Source of the DNA: Bacillus sp. NTK074B
Lineage (GTDB): Bacteria; Bacillota; Bacilli; Bacillales; Bacillaceae_B
Reading direction: 5' to 3'
Assembly (NCBI RefSeq): GCF_017303375.1
Contig: NZ_JAFKOH010000002.1
Span: forward strand, 1 to 64,000
DNA: 64,000 bases
The stretch's first letter is position 1. Every line of letters begins with the position of its first letter. The notes beneath the pieces were generated by a model that made no database searches, had not been told where the DNA came from, and saw nothing but the letters and a program-made list of their open reading frames with translations. Made by a program: the position numbers and the translations under genes. Shown piece by piece: positions 9,173 to 17,933 of this stretch.

Positions 9173-9487
9173 AAGGATGGGAAATAACTAAATCTATACT
9201 CTCTAAGACGGACAATGAGATCACGTGTTACACGGCTGCCTGATTTCCGTGCAAGACTTCCCTTTCCCCGGGCGGAAGGCAAGCCTTCTCACAGCTTTCT
9301 CCCCTCTAGGGGTCTCACCTATTCCGCTTTTCCCGCAGGAGTCTTCGTCTTGCACTCCAATCAACTGATGAATCTGCTTAATACACGGATTCAGCTTTAG
9401 CACTAAAATTTAAAAAATCCGAACGAGTCAGATTTTTATCCAATCACTCGTTCGGATTTTCTTTAACTGAAACCCTTTGTCCCAGCT
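9173..9487. repeat. Dispersed repeat A, copy 1
   Basis: A non-coding element that matches 40401-40650. It runs from GGATGGGAAATAACTAAATC to CCTTTGTCCCAGCT. Shared internal blocks are GATTTCCGTGCAAGACTT, CTTGCACTCCAATCAAC and the pair AAAAATCCGAACGAGT / ACTCGTTCGGATTTT, which can fold as a hairpin. Its left terminus is more eroded than that of copy 2. The whole gap 9136-9712 holds this element, then about 130 bp of AT-rich DNA and the sigma-B-like promoter. Confidence 0.85.
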
Positions 9488-9618
9488 ACTTTTTTCAACG
9501 CTTTCCAAGGTGGAAGCAATAGAAAAAGAATAAAGGTACAAATGTATCAAAAAAGATATTTCTATTAGCAATTCAACAAAAACAGGTGTGAAAAAAGTTC
9601 GATTTCTCTATCCAAGAG

Positions 9619-9644
9619 GTTTATTCATGGTTATATCAGGGTAC
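9619..9644 (+). promoter_or_regulatory. Candidate sigma-B promoter of the V4R-STAS gene
   Basis: GTTTAT at 9619-9624 and GGGTAC at 9639-9644 are separated by 14 bp. The sigma-B consensus is GTTTAA-N12-15-GGGTAT. It lies about 70 bases before the start codon. A second base mismatch in each box leaves some doubt. Confidence 0.6.
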
Positions 9645-9712
9645 ATAAAAAACATTTGAGTTATTTGTACATATAAACAAATTCCATACTGTTGTTGATG
9701 GGGGTAAAGGGA

Positions 9713-10732
9713 ATGCAGAAGTTTGATATTGATGTAAATGGATCTCTATTTGATTGGGATTTAGAAAAAGGTTCCATTACATTTGAAAATGATGAAGTGG
9801 TTTTATTTTGGGTGAATACTGCTTTTAAAACGTTAATTGACTCTATTGAGGAAATCGCAGGAGAAAAGGAAGCGAGACTGGTGCTCGAAACAGCCGGTTA
9901 CCGTACAGGACTTATCGTAAGTGACTTTTACCTTGATTCCATCGGAAAACAGGAAGAGATACTGGATAAATTACCGAACACCTACGTAACTGCAGGGTGG
10001 GGAATTACCAAGATTTTATCGTACTCCCTTGAAGAGAAAAAAGCTGTTGTCCAATTCAGTAACGGGTGGGAGTACAAAGTGAACATCGCCCAGGGAAAAG
10101 AAGTAGAAGGAACATTTATGCCCGGTCATTGGGCCGGTGTATTAACAGGTATATTCGGTTCCAAAGTGTGGTATCGAGTACTCAAAAGTCAAATACAGGG
10201 GGATGACTGCAGTGTCTACGAGTTCTTCTCATCGGATATCTCGCCGTCTTTGAATGTCAATGCTCTTATAGAGGAACAAACAATGGCTGCCCAGGAAGAA
10301 TTAAATCGTGTAACGCAGCAACGGACTGAAATCTTATCTGATATTATAAAGGAAATTTCTTCCCCAATCATTCCTGTATTGGATTCGATTCTTGTCGTAC
10401 CGCTCGTTGGAAGCTATAACGAAATACGTGCAGAAGAATTGCTGAATAAAACACTGCTCAATTTACCCCGTTATAAGGCTCAATTCCTGATTATAGATTT
10501 AACAAGTCTTAGCCGGGTGGACGACTACACTCTATCGTTTATCCAAAAATTTGTTGGTGCAGCCTCACTCTTAGGAACTACATGTCTACTTGTCGGCATT
10601 TCTTCTGAACTGAGTATAAAGATTACACAAAGCGGTTATACAATGAATCATATTCCATGTTTTTCTCTTCTTCAACAAGGTGTAAACTATGCACTGGATC
10701 AACTGGGGATGGAAATTGTAAAAAAAAGATAA
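9713..10732 (+). CDS. V4R-STAS protein, RsbR-like paralogue
   Basis: A 339-residue cytoplasmic protein. The N-terminal half (about 1-185) looks like a 4-vinyl-reductase/XylR-type small-molecule binding domain (TAGWGITKI, FMPGHWAGVLTG, then DDCSVYEF). A helical linker (about 186-220) leads to a C-terminal STAS domain (about 225-335) that resembles RsbR. In RsbR the linker ELSTPI and the STAS DT are phosphorylated by RsbT. Here they read EISSPI and VDDY, so a serine and an aspartate take the two places. I chose ATG 9713, which follows GGGGGTAAAGGG, over the longer TTG frame from 9692. A role as a stressosome-like sensor is inference. Confidence 0.75.
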   Translation: MQKFDIDVNGSLFDWDLEKGSITFENDEVVLFWVNTAFKTLIDSIEEIAGEKEARLVLETAGYRTGLIVSDFYLDSIGKQEEILDKLPNTYVTAGWGITKILSYSLEEKKAVVQFSNGWEYKVNIAQGKEVEGTFMPGHWAGVLTGIFGSKVWYRVLKSQIQGDDCSVYEFFSSDISPSLNVNALIEEQTMAAQEELNRVTQQRTEILSDIIKEISSPIIPVLDSILVVPLVGSYNEIRAEELLNKTLLNLPRYKAQFLIIDLTSLSRVDDYTLSFIQKFVGAASLLGTTCLLVGISSELSIKITQSGYTMNHIPCFSLLQQGVNYALDQLGMEIVKKR

Positions 10733-10741
10733 ACGAGTAAA

Positions 10742-10776
10742 CTGGCAGGAACATAGAATCCCTGCCAGATTTTTTC
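10742..10776 (+). terminator. Terminator of the V4R-STAS gene
   Basis: A perfect stem CTGGCAGG / CCTGCCAG with an 11-nt loop is followed by ATTTTTTC, nine bases after the stop codon. Confidence 0.88.
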
Positions 10777-10882
10777 ATCTCCCGGTTCTTTGATGAAAAA
10801 CAAAGAAGGATTGCTATAGACAGCAATCCCCTTGAACATTCACGTACTAATAAAGATTTCACAATTAATTAATCTAACTACA

Positions 10883-12277
10883 CTACGTTTTAATAATATC
10901 TTCTATAATGGATCCAGCCGTTTTCTTACCGTTCTGAATACAAGCTCCAATTCCAACTCCATAGTAAGATGCTCCAGCAAGCTTTACCCCCGGCCATTCA
11001 GATAACATATGAAGTTCCAATGCTTGTACAGAATGATTATGGTTTAAATTGTAATTCGGCATTAAATTTTCCCAGCTTGTTACATCTACTGATACCGGAT
11101 TGGCGTCAATCCCAATACTCTGTTTTATATCTGTAAGAGCCACGCTTGTCAGTTCTTCGTCTGACAATTCCTTTAATTTATTATAATGAGGATTTGTACT
11201 TTTATAGAAGAGCCTCACCAACAGGTTATTTTCTCTAGATGTGTGCTTCCATTTCCTGCTTGTCCAGGTACATGCTTCACATTTCACACCGTTGCCTCCA
11301 GATACTATAAAACCCGTACCATCAGCGGGAAGCTCCTCATCCGGTATATCAAATCCAACGTAAACCGAAATTAACGAAGAGTTACGAAGTTGATTGAAAT
11401 GTGGATTTAATCTTTCATCGTCCAATATTTGTTGTGTCACATCATGTGGTGTTGCCATTATGACATAATCAGCAAGAATGCTGCCTTTTCCTTTCAACTG
11501 GACCTCATATCGGTCGCCTACCCTTTGGATTTTATTTGTTTCAATCCCCTTAAGGATCGTCTCATTACCACATTGTTCTTCTAATCGGGTAATGATAGTA
11601 GATAAACCATTTTTAAAAGAAATGAACTTTTTATTTGAGTTTCCTTTGAATTTTTTCCTATTTTCAGATAACCCTTTCATAATGCTTCCGTATTCGTTCT
11701 TATAATCCAGCAAATATGGTAGTGTGGAAGCCATAGTCAAAGAATATAAATTACCTGAGTATACCCCTGATAAAACAGGGGCGATCTGATTTTCCACAAG
11801 CTCTTTCCCTAAAAACGTTTCTAAAAATTCCCCAATGGAACTGTTTTTAGTGAAATGGGTATTCTTCGATTCCAGGTCTTTCAAAGCTGCCTCCTTACCT
11901 TCTTCAGAAACAAGTGTGCTCTCATGGATTGCTTCAGGACTCATGGGAATCCCGAATATTGAGTCCAATGGAATTTTATGCAGCTCACCATTTGTATATA
12001 TGTAGGATGTCCCAGTTTCATTATAAACCGCATTATCAATAAGATGGAGTTCCTCGATTAATGCAAGAACTTCTTCATGCCGCGCAACAATGGAATCCGC
12101 ACCAGCTTCTATAATAAATCCGCCTTCTGTGTTGGTCCTGATTTTCCCACCAAGCTGTTGATCACGTTCGATTAGTAGACACTTCAAATCTATGTCATGT
12201 TCTAAGGACAATTTCTGAAGATAATAGAGGGTCGTTAATCCTGTAATACCTCCGCCTACAACAACCACTGTTTTCAT
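10883..12277 (-). CDS. hemY: Protoporphyrinogen/coproporphyrinogen oxidase
   Basis: A 464-residue FAD enzyme. In Gram-positive bacteria this family (HemY/CgoX) oxidises coproporphyrinogen III to coproporphyrin III with oxygen, in the coproporphyrin-dependent haem pathway. The FAD site GGGITG is at residues 8-13, the ribityl segment RDQQLGGKIRT follows, and the C-terminal FAD motif is WPGVKLAGASYYGVGIGACI. I chose ATG 12277 because GGAG lies eight bases before it, while the ATG three codons earlier is only three bases away. The gene is alone here, without hemE or hemH, so it may be a second copy. Confidence 0.9.
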   Translation of the reverse strand: MKTVVVVGGGITGLTTLYYLQKLSLEHDIDLKCLLIERDQQLGGKIRTNTEGGFIIEAGADSIVARHEEVLALIEELHLIDNAVYNETGTSYIYTNGELHKIPLDSIFGIPMSPEAIHESTLVSEEGKEAALKDLESKNTHFTKNSSIGEFLETFLGKELVENQIAPVLSGVYSGNLYSLTMASTLPYLLDYKNEYGSIMKGLSENRKKFKGNSNKKFISFKNGLSTIITRLEEQCGNETILKGIETNKIQRVGDRYEVQLKGKGSILADYVIMATPHDVTQQILDDERLNPHFNQLRNSSLISVYVGFDIPDEELPADGTGFIVSGGNGVKCEACTWTSRKWKHTSRENNLLVRLFYKSTNPHYNKLKELSDEELTSVALTDIKQSIGIDANPVSVDVTSWENLMPNYNLNHNHSVQALELHMLSEWPGVKLAGASYYGVGIGACIQNGKKTAGSIIEDIIKT

Positions 12278-12491
12278 ACCATTCACTCCAATAATTACAT
12301 TTATGTATACAGATTATCATGTTTTGGGGTGGATATAAAAAAATTCTATGGCAGAAATAAGAAAAATACTTCAATCAACCGATTAGGTGAGAAATTTGTC
12401 TAGAAGATGGCTAATGGCTGATCAACAGTTTTAGGTTGATTTAACGTTACATATAAAAAGATGTGTACATATATACACATCTTCTCACCAT

Positions 12492-13658
12492 TTATTGTGC
12501 ATTTACTTCCACAGCATCCTTTTTATAATATTGAGCAAAGATCTCCGCAAAAGCTTCGGTAGAGTTATATAGTTCTACTAAATTATTTTCGACTCCACCA
12601 AATTCCAAAAGCATAGCACGCTCTGTTAGATCCTGATTATAAACCCCGTTCCCTTCCGCCTTTGTTTTAACGAAGACTCCCCGACTGATACCTGGGTATT
12701 TTTCTTCTAATGTAGCATTTAATTCTTTCGCGATTTTCAGGTTTTTTTCAAAGTTTTTATTTTCTTTCCCTACGATAAAAAATAAACGCGCATAGTTTTT
12801 ACCATTAATTGTCTTGGTGGTAATATTTCTTGGTTGGGAGTCCCGATGAATATCAATTAAGTAGGTTAAGTTCTGGTCCTGTGCGATGGCCTCCTGAACC
12901 AGTCCCCTTGTTAACTTATAGGATTCAAAATAGGTCCATGATTTGTTTTTTAATGCCTGATTTACATCTGTCTTGTCCTGGATAGCTCCAATTCCCCGTG
13001 ATTCAAGCTCTTGTTTCAGCTTTGATCCTACTGCAATCACGTTGACCTTTTCATTGGTACTCGCCGGGTCTTTTGAATCATTGTTTTTAATCAAAGGGCT
13101 GAACGCTTCCCAACTGTGAGAGTGATAGATAAAGACAGACTTCTCATCAATTTCTTCCACTCCATTCCCTGAGTTATGGTTTGCCTGGTCAATTTGGTTC
13201 TGATCGATTTCCTGATTCTTTAGCTGATCTTCCGTTGGCGCAGGAGACTCGTTCGGAAGATTGGTAATATCCGTTCCTTTACCAGCAACTGCGATGTGGG
13301 TATGGTAGTTCTCAATCCCCGGTATCTCACGTCCAAACAAACTTCTTGGGTCAAGGAGCGATACATTTGTCACGCTTTCCAACCAATCAAAGTCATGATT
13401 TAATGCATCCTTATTCTCAATGCGTAATCCCGTCATTTCCTGTGACAATAGCATTAGGAATGTTTCCTTCGGCACAATCTCGGATACCGAAGTATAAAAC
13501 AAGCTGTCCACCTTCAGTTTAATGGCCGTGGAAGAAATCAGCCAAACTGTTAAATACATGAGTATGATTCCTATTAATATGATCCGGATGACGGTTTTCA
13601 TAGAAACGAACACTAGTGGGACTAGGCTATTATTATTTCGAGACTTATACGACATCAT
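12492..13658 (-). CDS. spoIIP: Stage II sporulation protein P
   Basis: A 388-residue peptidoglycan amidase/endopeptidase of the SpoIID-SpoIIM-SpoIIP complex, which thins septal wall and drives engulfment of the forespore. One membrane anchor lies at about residues 20-44, with the rest outside. The catalytic domain starts near 170 with the zinc ligand motif FIYHSHSWEAF (about 176-186). Later come the metal-site segment YLIDIHRDS and LLEFGGVENN. No gpr gene is next to it, so this may be a paralogue rather than the gpr-linked copy. Confidence 0.92.
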   Translation of the reverse strand: MMSYKSRNNNSLVPLVFVSMKTVIRIILIGIILMYLTVWLISSTAIKLKVDSLFYTSVSEIVPKETFLMLLSQEMTGLRIENKDALNHDFDWLESVTNVSLLDPRSLFGREIPGIENYHTHIAVAGKGTDITNLPNESPAPTEDQLKNQEIDQNQIDQANHNSGNGVEEIDEKSVFIYHSHSWEAFSPLIKNNDSKDPASTNEKVNVIAVGSKLKQELESRGIGAIQDKTDVNQALKNKSWTYFESYKLTRGLVQEAIAQDQNLTYLIDIHRDSQPRNITTKTINGKNYARLFFIVGKENKNFEKNLKIAKELNATLEEKYPGISRGVFVKTKAEGNGVYNQDLTERAMLLEFGGVENNLVELYNSTEAFAEIFAQYYKKDAVEVNAQ

Positions 13659-14049
13659 CAGTACCCCTATATAAAGTATTTAATAGTTAACTTTATGCAG
13701 AAGTTGGAGTGAGTAGAAGATATTTTGTCCATTTCGTTCTGATTACCTAACGAGAAGACCAGATGACCTTTTTTCTCACAGCAAACGATATTTCACGCTT
13801 TAATGTTTTCTTTCTTCAACTTAAGGCGTGTTTAATCGATTTTCATTTTATGCCGCTTCCTTTGTCCTTTCATCATATGAATCCCGATAAGTATGTATAC
13901 GCATGTTTCATATGATTTAAACCCCATTTTCTGTTACTTTCAGAACGCATGTTTCTATTATTACCCATCTATGTTATACTTGAAGTTCATTGGGTCTACG
14001 AGACTGTATTTAGTCAATCCCTCGAGCAAGTAGAAGGGAGACATGTTAA
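13659..14049. other. Intergenic region, no gene seen
   Basis: This gap lies between the divergent spoIIP and YkuJ-like genes. It must hold both promoters. TATACT near 13975 could be a -10 box for the rightward gene. A weak inverted repeat CACGCTTTA / TAAGGCGTG sits near 13795-13840. I found no open frame with a ribosome binding site and no RNA structure that I can name. Confidence 0.4.
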
Positions 14050-14286
14050 ATGTCACTAGAAAATATCGTAACCATGCTCAAGACTCTTAAGGAATTCAAG
14101 GAAAGTGAGATTGTTCATACAATATCTGACCATGAGAATTCACCTGTAATGACTGTTACTTACCATTGGGATACGGAATGCTTTCAGATTACCTATGTGG
14201 ATACAATGAAAGTGGAAGAATTTACTGATATCAGCCTATTGGCGACTACCATAGAAAGTATTGCACTTCTTGAACCTTCAAGATAA
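14050..14286 (+). CDS. YkuJ-like (DUF1797) small protein
   Basis: A 78-residue protein. Its length and the order of features (N-terminal helix, then a VTYHWDTECFQITY strand pair, then a helix that ends IESIALLE) resemble B. subtilis YkuJ, whose function is unknown. The match is by eye and moderate. The start has AGAAGGGAG at a normal distance. It is a single-gene unit ended by a strong terminator. Confidence 0.6.
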   Translation: MSLENIVTMLKTLKEFKESEIVHTISDHENSPVMTVTYHWDTECFQITYVDTMKVEEFTDISLLATTIESIALLEPSR

Positions 14287-14296
14287 TGTATAAAGA

Positions 14297-14327
14297 AAAG
14301 CCATTACTCTCTTGTAATGGCTTTTTT
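14297..14327 (+). terminator. Terminator after the YkuJ-like gene
   Basis: A stem AAAGCCATTAC / GTAATGGCTTT with a 6-nt loop runs into TTTTTT, about 10 bases after the stop codon. Confidence 0.9.
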
Positions 14328-14379
14328 CGTATTTGAATTATGATTTATTATGGTATCCTAAAAGAAAGGGAGTGAGCCA

Positions 14380-15141
14380 ATGTCTTTTTACACTCAGCCA
14401 TACATACGATCAGTGTCCCTAAAAAGGGAAACTATCCCCTCATTTCCCTCTTATCCCTTTGATATACCAAGTATACGTTCCTTAAAGGATCTTTCCCTTC
14501 ATCCCAATGTCACGTTCATTGTTGGTGAAAATGGAATGGGGAAATCTACACTACTAGAAGCGATTGCGTTGGCAATTGGCTTCAATGCCGAGGGGGGAAC
14601 GCTGAACTTTTCATTTTCAACGTATGATTCATCCCCGATCCTGGATCAATATTTGAAGATCGTAAGAGGAGTGGACCGACCTCAGGATGGGTTTTTCCTG
14701 AGAGCAGAAAGTTTCTATAACGTGGCAACAAATATCGAAGAAATGGATATGGAGCCCTTATCAGGTCCAAAGATCATAGACTCATTCGGGGGTAAATCCC
14801 TGCATGAGCAATCACACGGTGAAGCGTTTTTTTCCACCTTTATGACTAGGTTCAGGGGGAAAGGCATCTACATCTTAGATGAGCCGGAAGCTGCTCTTTC
14901 ACCTTTAAGGCAATTATCCATGCTTTCCCGAATACATGAACTAGTTAATGATCACTCTCAATTCATCATTGCTACCCACTCCCCCATCCTGATGGCCTAT
15001 CCATCATCGAAACTTATTCAATTAACCGATAATGGTTTACATGAATCGTTCCTGGAAGATACCAGTCATTATCAGATTACGAAACAATTTTTCGATGACC
15101 GTGAACGAATGTTGCATCACTTATTAAAAGATGAAGATTGA
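14380..15141 (+). CDS. Small AAA/ABC-type ATPase (RecF-SMC-like)
   Basis: A 253-residue P-loop ATPase. Walker A is GENGMGKST (about residues 49-57), a signature-like SHGEAF lies near 147-152, Walker B is IYILDEPEAALSP (about 168-180) and the H-loop is ATHSPIL (about 206-212). There is no membrane segment and no long coiled coil, so it is a compact, single-lobe member of the OLD/RecF-like stand-alone ATPases. These often act with nucleases in defence, but no nuclease or other partner is adjacent here. The start has GAAAGGGAGTG upstream. Confidence 0.82.
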   Translation: MSFYTQPYIRSVSLKRETIPSFPSYPFDIPSIRSLKDLSLHPNVTFIVGENGMGKSTLLEAIALAIGFNAEGGTLNFSFSTYDSSPILDQYLKIVRGVDRPQDGFFLRAESFYNVATNIEEMDMEPLSGPKIIDSFGGKSLHEQSHGEAFFSTFMTRFRGKGIYILDEPEAALSPLRQLSMLSRIHELVNDHSQFIIATHSPILMAYPSSKLIQLTDNGLHESFLEDTSHYQITKQFFDDRERMLHHLLKDED

Positions 15142-15167
15142 TACAATGTTTTATAGGTCCGTCTCTC

Positions 15168-15207
15168 AAAAAACGAGCATAACCCTTGGTAGGTTATGCT
15201 CGTTTTT
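15168..15207. terminator. Bidirectional terminator
   Basis: A 16-bp perfect stem AAAAACGAGCATAACC / GGTTATGCTCGTTTTT lies between the convergent ATPase (ends 15141) and DUF3892 gene (ends 15217). Just before it, 15155-15166 reads AGGTCCGTCTCT, a damaged half of repeat C. Confidence 0.9.
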
Positions 15208-15216
15208 CTTTCACGC

Positions 15217-15540
15217 TTAGAATGAAGGAAGTTCACTAAGGTTATTTTCTTTCAATCCGTCTGGTTCACTTCGCAGTACATCCCTGCCATATCGGTTAAT
15301 CACATCGACATGTGCGATTTTTCCGGCTTTTGCTTCTTCTAGTGCAGTCAAATAATCCAGTTCCCTTCCCCTTTCGGTTTTGAACGCGATAAGGTCATTG
15401 TCGTTATTTCTTCGGACAGCAATAATCTGTTCAGCGCCGGAAGAAAGTTCTTCAGACATCTCCGTCTTAGCCTGAATATTTCCCTGCTGCTTATATTCTG
15501 CATAAATTTTTTCGAAGTTTTTTTCTTCCGTTGAAATCAC
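15217..15540 (-). CDS. DUF3892 domain-containing protein
   Basis: A 107-residue protein. From about residue 37 to the end it has the DUF3892 pattern: EQIIAVRRNNDNDLIAFKT, then LDYLTALEEAKAGKI, then the late NNLSELPSF. Function is unknown. The start is odd. The only strong ribosome binding site, GGGAGGTGA, overlaps the GTG used here, and no ATG, GTG or TTG follows at a normal distance. The next in-frame ATG (15459) has only GGAG three bases before it. The domain itself is complete with either start. Confidence 0.75.
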   Translation of the reverse strand: MISTEEKNFEKIYAEYKQQGNIQAKTEMSEELSSGAEQIIAVRRNNDNDLIAFKTERGRELDYLTALEEAKAGKIAHVDVINRYGRDVLRSEPDGLKENNLSELPSF

Positions 15541-15719
15541 CTCCCGAATGTATATGTTTAGTATTCGCGTGATGACGTTTATTTATGAATGAAGCTTTGA
15601 TTACTCTAAAGAATGTAATATGAATGGTGTAGGGTTGTTTTAACGTCCATTTATACACTTTCAATAATATTTAAGCACCTTAAAAAGAGTGCCAATCTGT
15701 CGGCACTCTACCTTTAAAA

Positions 15720-17123
15720 TCATTTCAACTTATTTAGGGCATCCATAAGCATTGCTTTCTGAATATCCATGGCTTTAAGGGCATTTTCAAGATTCCTTTT
15801 GTAAACAGACAGAATGCTTTGACCATACGAAGTTCCTGGTACAGCCCACTTCCCATTTAGATCGGTCCAGTTTTTCGCAATGCCCCTGGTGACAAGTGAA
15901 AACCGGGGATCGACAAGTGGCGCTCCTTCTGGAAGAGGATTTGTGGATGCATACGCATAAAGGTGCTGTATATGTGCAAGTACTCCTTCTTCAGGTGTGG
16001 CAAATGATGCCCCATCATTTCCCGGTCCGGTCGTCCCAATCCCTGCATAATTGTTTTGAGAGGGTTTAACTTGTCCTGTGAATCTGAAAAAATTGGTTTC
16101 GTGAATGGCTTGTGCAAAAGCTATATCTCCTCGAATACCATAAAGATCACCATAATAAACATAGAATTCTCCCAACATAGGTGCAAAAGGATTCACGTTT
16201 ATAACAAAATCATCTAATTGCTGTGATCGAACAATTGATGGTCCAAGAATGGAAAGGTCCATTCCAAGCTGCTGAGTCGGCTTTGGCGATTCTGTTGATG
16301 GAGGCTCTGTTGGATTGGAAACTGAGGCTGTCCCTTCTGGTAAAATAAAGGCTACAATTCCAATTTGATTTAGTACATTAACTTGATCTTCTGCGTTATC
16401 CAGCTTCGAGTAAGCACCAGATTGAACTCTATAATAGATTTTATCAGTAACAACCACAGTATCAATAAAAGATTCAATTGCTGCTGCTTTCAACTCGTTG
16501 ACACGGTCTTCAGCATTCTTTCGTTCTGTAAATGAGCCGGCAATTACCTTGAAGAGCTGTTTGCTACCTGTCTCTTTTGCCGGTAGCGCCAGAGCTTTGG
16601 CTACTCCTTTCGCGAGAGCAGTCCCTACTGATTGCCTGAATTTTTCATCATTTAAAAGAGCAACGTCCTTCACATTATCAACGAATAATACTTCAACTAA
16701 CACCGACGGCATTTTCGTTTCACGGAGCACATGAAAATTTGCTCTCTTCTTTCCCCTATCTGTTACATTATATGGTTTAACCGCTGCCATCACTTCATCG
16801 TGGATAATGCCTTGATATGATAAAGTTTCTGACGGTACGCTTCCATTGTAAACATAGCTTTCAAAGCCAGTCCCTCCACCTGCATTGTGGTGAATGGATA
16901 AATAAAAATCCAGATTCGAACGATTGGCAAGGTTGGATCTATCGGACAAGGATAAGGTTTGGTCTCCAGTTCTTGTCATCAGTACATTCACATTGTATTT
17001 CGACACCAAATAATCTTTGACAACAAGTGCAGTCAAAAGATTGAATTTCTTTTCTTCATTTCCTTTATAAGTGGCACCTGGATCTGACCCTCCATGTCCT
17101 GGATCAATCATGATGGTCTTCAA
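15720..17123 (-). CDS. N-acetylmuramoyl-L-alanine amidase with SPOR and glucosaminidase domains
   Basis: A 467-residue cell wall hydrolase. Residues 1-180 are an Amidase_3 zinc domain (IDPGHGGSDPG with the first histidine; SIHHNAGGG near 76-84; late LVEVLFVDN glutamate). Residues about 192-270 are a SPOR domain (FKVIAGSFTERKNAE and YYRVQSGAYSKLDNAE repeats). The C-terminal 165 residues look like a LytD-type N-acetylglucosaminidase domain (FAQAIHETNFF with a candidate catalytic glutamate, YAGIGTTGPG). There is no signal peptide, as in CwlC, which lyses the mother cell late in sporulation. Starts with AGGAGG upstream. Confidence 0.85.
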   Translation of the reverse strand: MKTIMIDPGHGGSDPGATYKGNEEKKFNLLTALVVKDYLVSKYNVNVLMTRTGDQTLSLSDRSNLANRSNLDFYLSIHHNAGGGTGFESYVYNGSVPSETLSYQGIIHDEVMAAVKPYNVTDRGKKRANFHVLRETKMPSVLVEVLFVDNVKDVALLNDEKFRQSVGTALAKGVAKALALPAKETGSKQLFKVIAGSFTERKNAEDRVNELKAAAIESFIDTVVVTDKIYYRVQSGAYSKLDNAEDQVNVLNQIGIVAFILPEGTASVSNPTEPPSTESPKPTQQLGMDLSILGPSIVRSQQLDDFVINVNPFAPMLGEFYVYYGDLYGIRGDIAFAQAIHETNFFRFTGQVKPSQNNYAGIGTTGPGNDGASFATPEEGVLAHIQHLYAYASTNPLPEGAPLVDPRFSLVTRGIAKNWTDLNGKWAVPGTSYGQSILSVYKRNLENALKAMDIQKAMLMDALNKLK

Positions 17124-17214
17124 TTAACATCCTCCTAAGAGCTTGACATATAGTACTATATTCCCATATGGATAAGCATGCTTGGACATTATCCTATCGG
17201 AACCCCTTACCCAC

Positions 17215-17246
17215 ATAAAAAAGGTTCCCTGCTAATGAGCAGGAAA
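17215..17246 (-). terminator. Candidate terminator for lost minus-strand genes
   Basis: On the minus strand GTTTCCTGCT / AGCAGGGAACC pairs with one bulge around a CATT loop and is followed by TTTTTT. No intact gene lies directly upstream of it, only the remnants at 17360-17911. Confidence 0.5.
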
Positions 17247-17359
17247 CACTTTTCTATACGTACGTTTCTATTTTTATGGAGGGGACTTTCTTATAGGGTT
17301 CTTTTATCTTTATCTCTATTGTATTTCGAAATCCACGTTCTTATTCACTTTATTCATTA

Positions 17360-17647
17360 TCATTGAATTACCTGACCGGCGGAGTGCCATACTGTGATCG
17401 CTTCAATTTTTTCAGTATGAACCGTTGATCTTATAACCATTGTTTCTTAATTCCTACATGGGGTCTGAGGGTCGCCCCAAACTGTGCAGTGTACTGATTC
17501 GAGAGGGAAGGAGATCCCCAGATCAAAATTGGCATGAGTTACGGATGGACTTTGAAAAATATATTGTAGGATTTTTCTTGCCAATACATCACCTCCATAG
17601 AACACTTTATGTAGAAAGTGACTGGTTGGTGAGGACAAGCAACTCAT
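17360..17647 (-). pseudogene. Probable remnant of one or more unknown genes
   Basis: Two protein-like minus-strand stretches lie end to end in different frames. The first includes VTHANFDLGISFPLESVHC. The second includes TEKIEAITVWHSAGQVIQ and then a stop. No start or ribosome binding site fits, and no family is recognised. The call rests only on protein-like composition and on a candidate terminator downstream. Confidence 0.3.
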
Positions 17648-17677
17648 TTTTATATAAAATGGACTACTTTTTTCATG

Positions 17678-17911
17678 CTATACATTCTTTAATAGATCTG
17701 GCTCCTTTTTCTGCCCCCAAAGCCGTTTACAGTGGAGGAGATGAAAGTGTTCATCAATCTGAAGTTTATAAATATCTGGCTTTGACGTCCCTTTCCAAAA
17801 ATCAAAACCATACTGATCAGAAAAGTAGTTCATCGTACAGGTCATGATGTGCCCGTGAATTCCTATCACAATCTTCTTCCCTTTATGTTGTGAATAGAGT
17901 TCCCTAATATT
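17678..17911 (-). pseudogene. C-terminal remnant of a histidine phosphatase
   Basis: The open minus-strand frame reads QHKGKKIVIGIHGHIMTCTM, then NYFSDQYGFDFWKG and KPDIYKLQID. This is the C-terminal part of the phosphoglycerate-mutase-like histidine phosphatases of bacilli, with the second catalytic histidine in HGH and the FDFW...PDIYKL block. The N-terminal half with the RHG motif is missing and the frame opens directly after a stop codon at 17912, so the gene is broken. Confidence 0.75.
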
Positions 17912-17933
17912 TTACACACTACCTATTAACTCT

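Noticed and set aside
9173..9487. Insertion sequence
   Set aside because: Terminal inverted repeats exist in the sister copy, but there is no transposase frame.
14380..15540. Defence island with the lone AAA ATPase and DUF3892 protein
   Set aside because: The two genes are convergent, share a terminator, and no nuclease or other effector is adjacent.
17440..17847. Plus-strand ORF of 135 codons
   Set aside because: It is antisense to the histidine phosphatase remnant and to other minus-strand protein-like sequence, and it has no convincing ribosome binding site.
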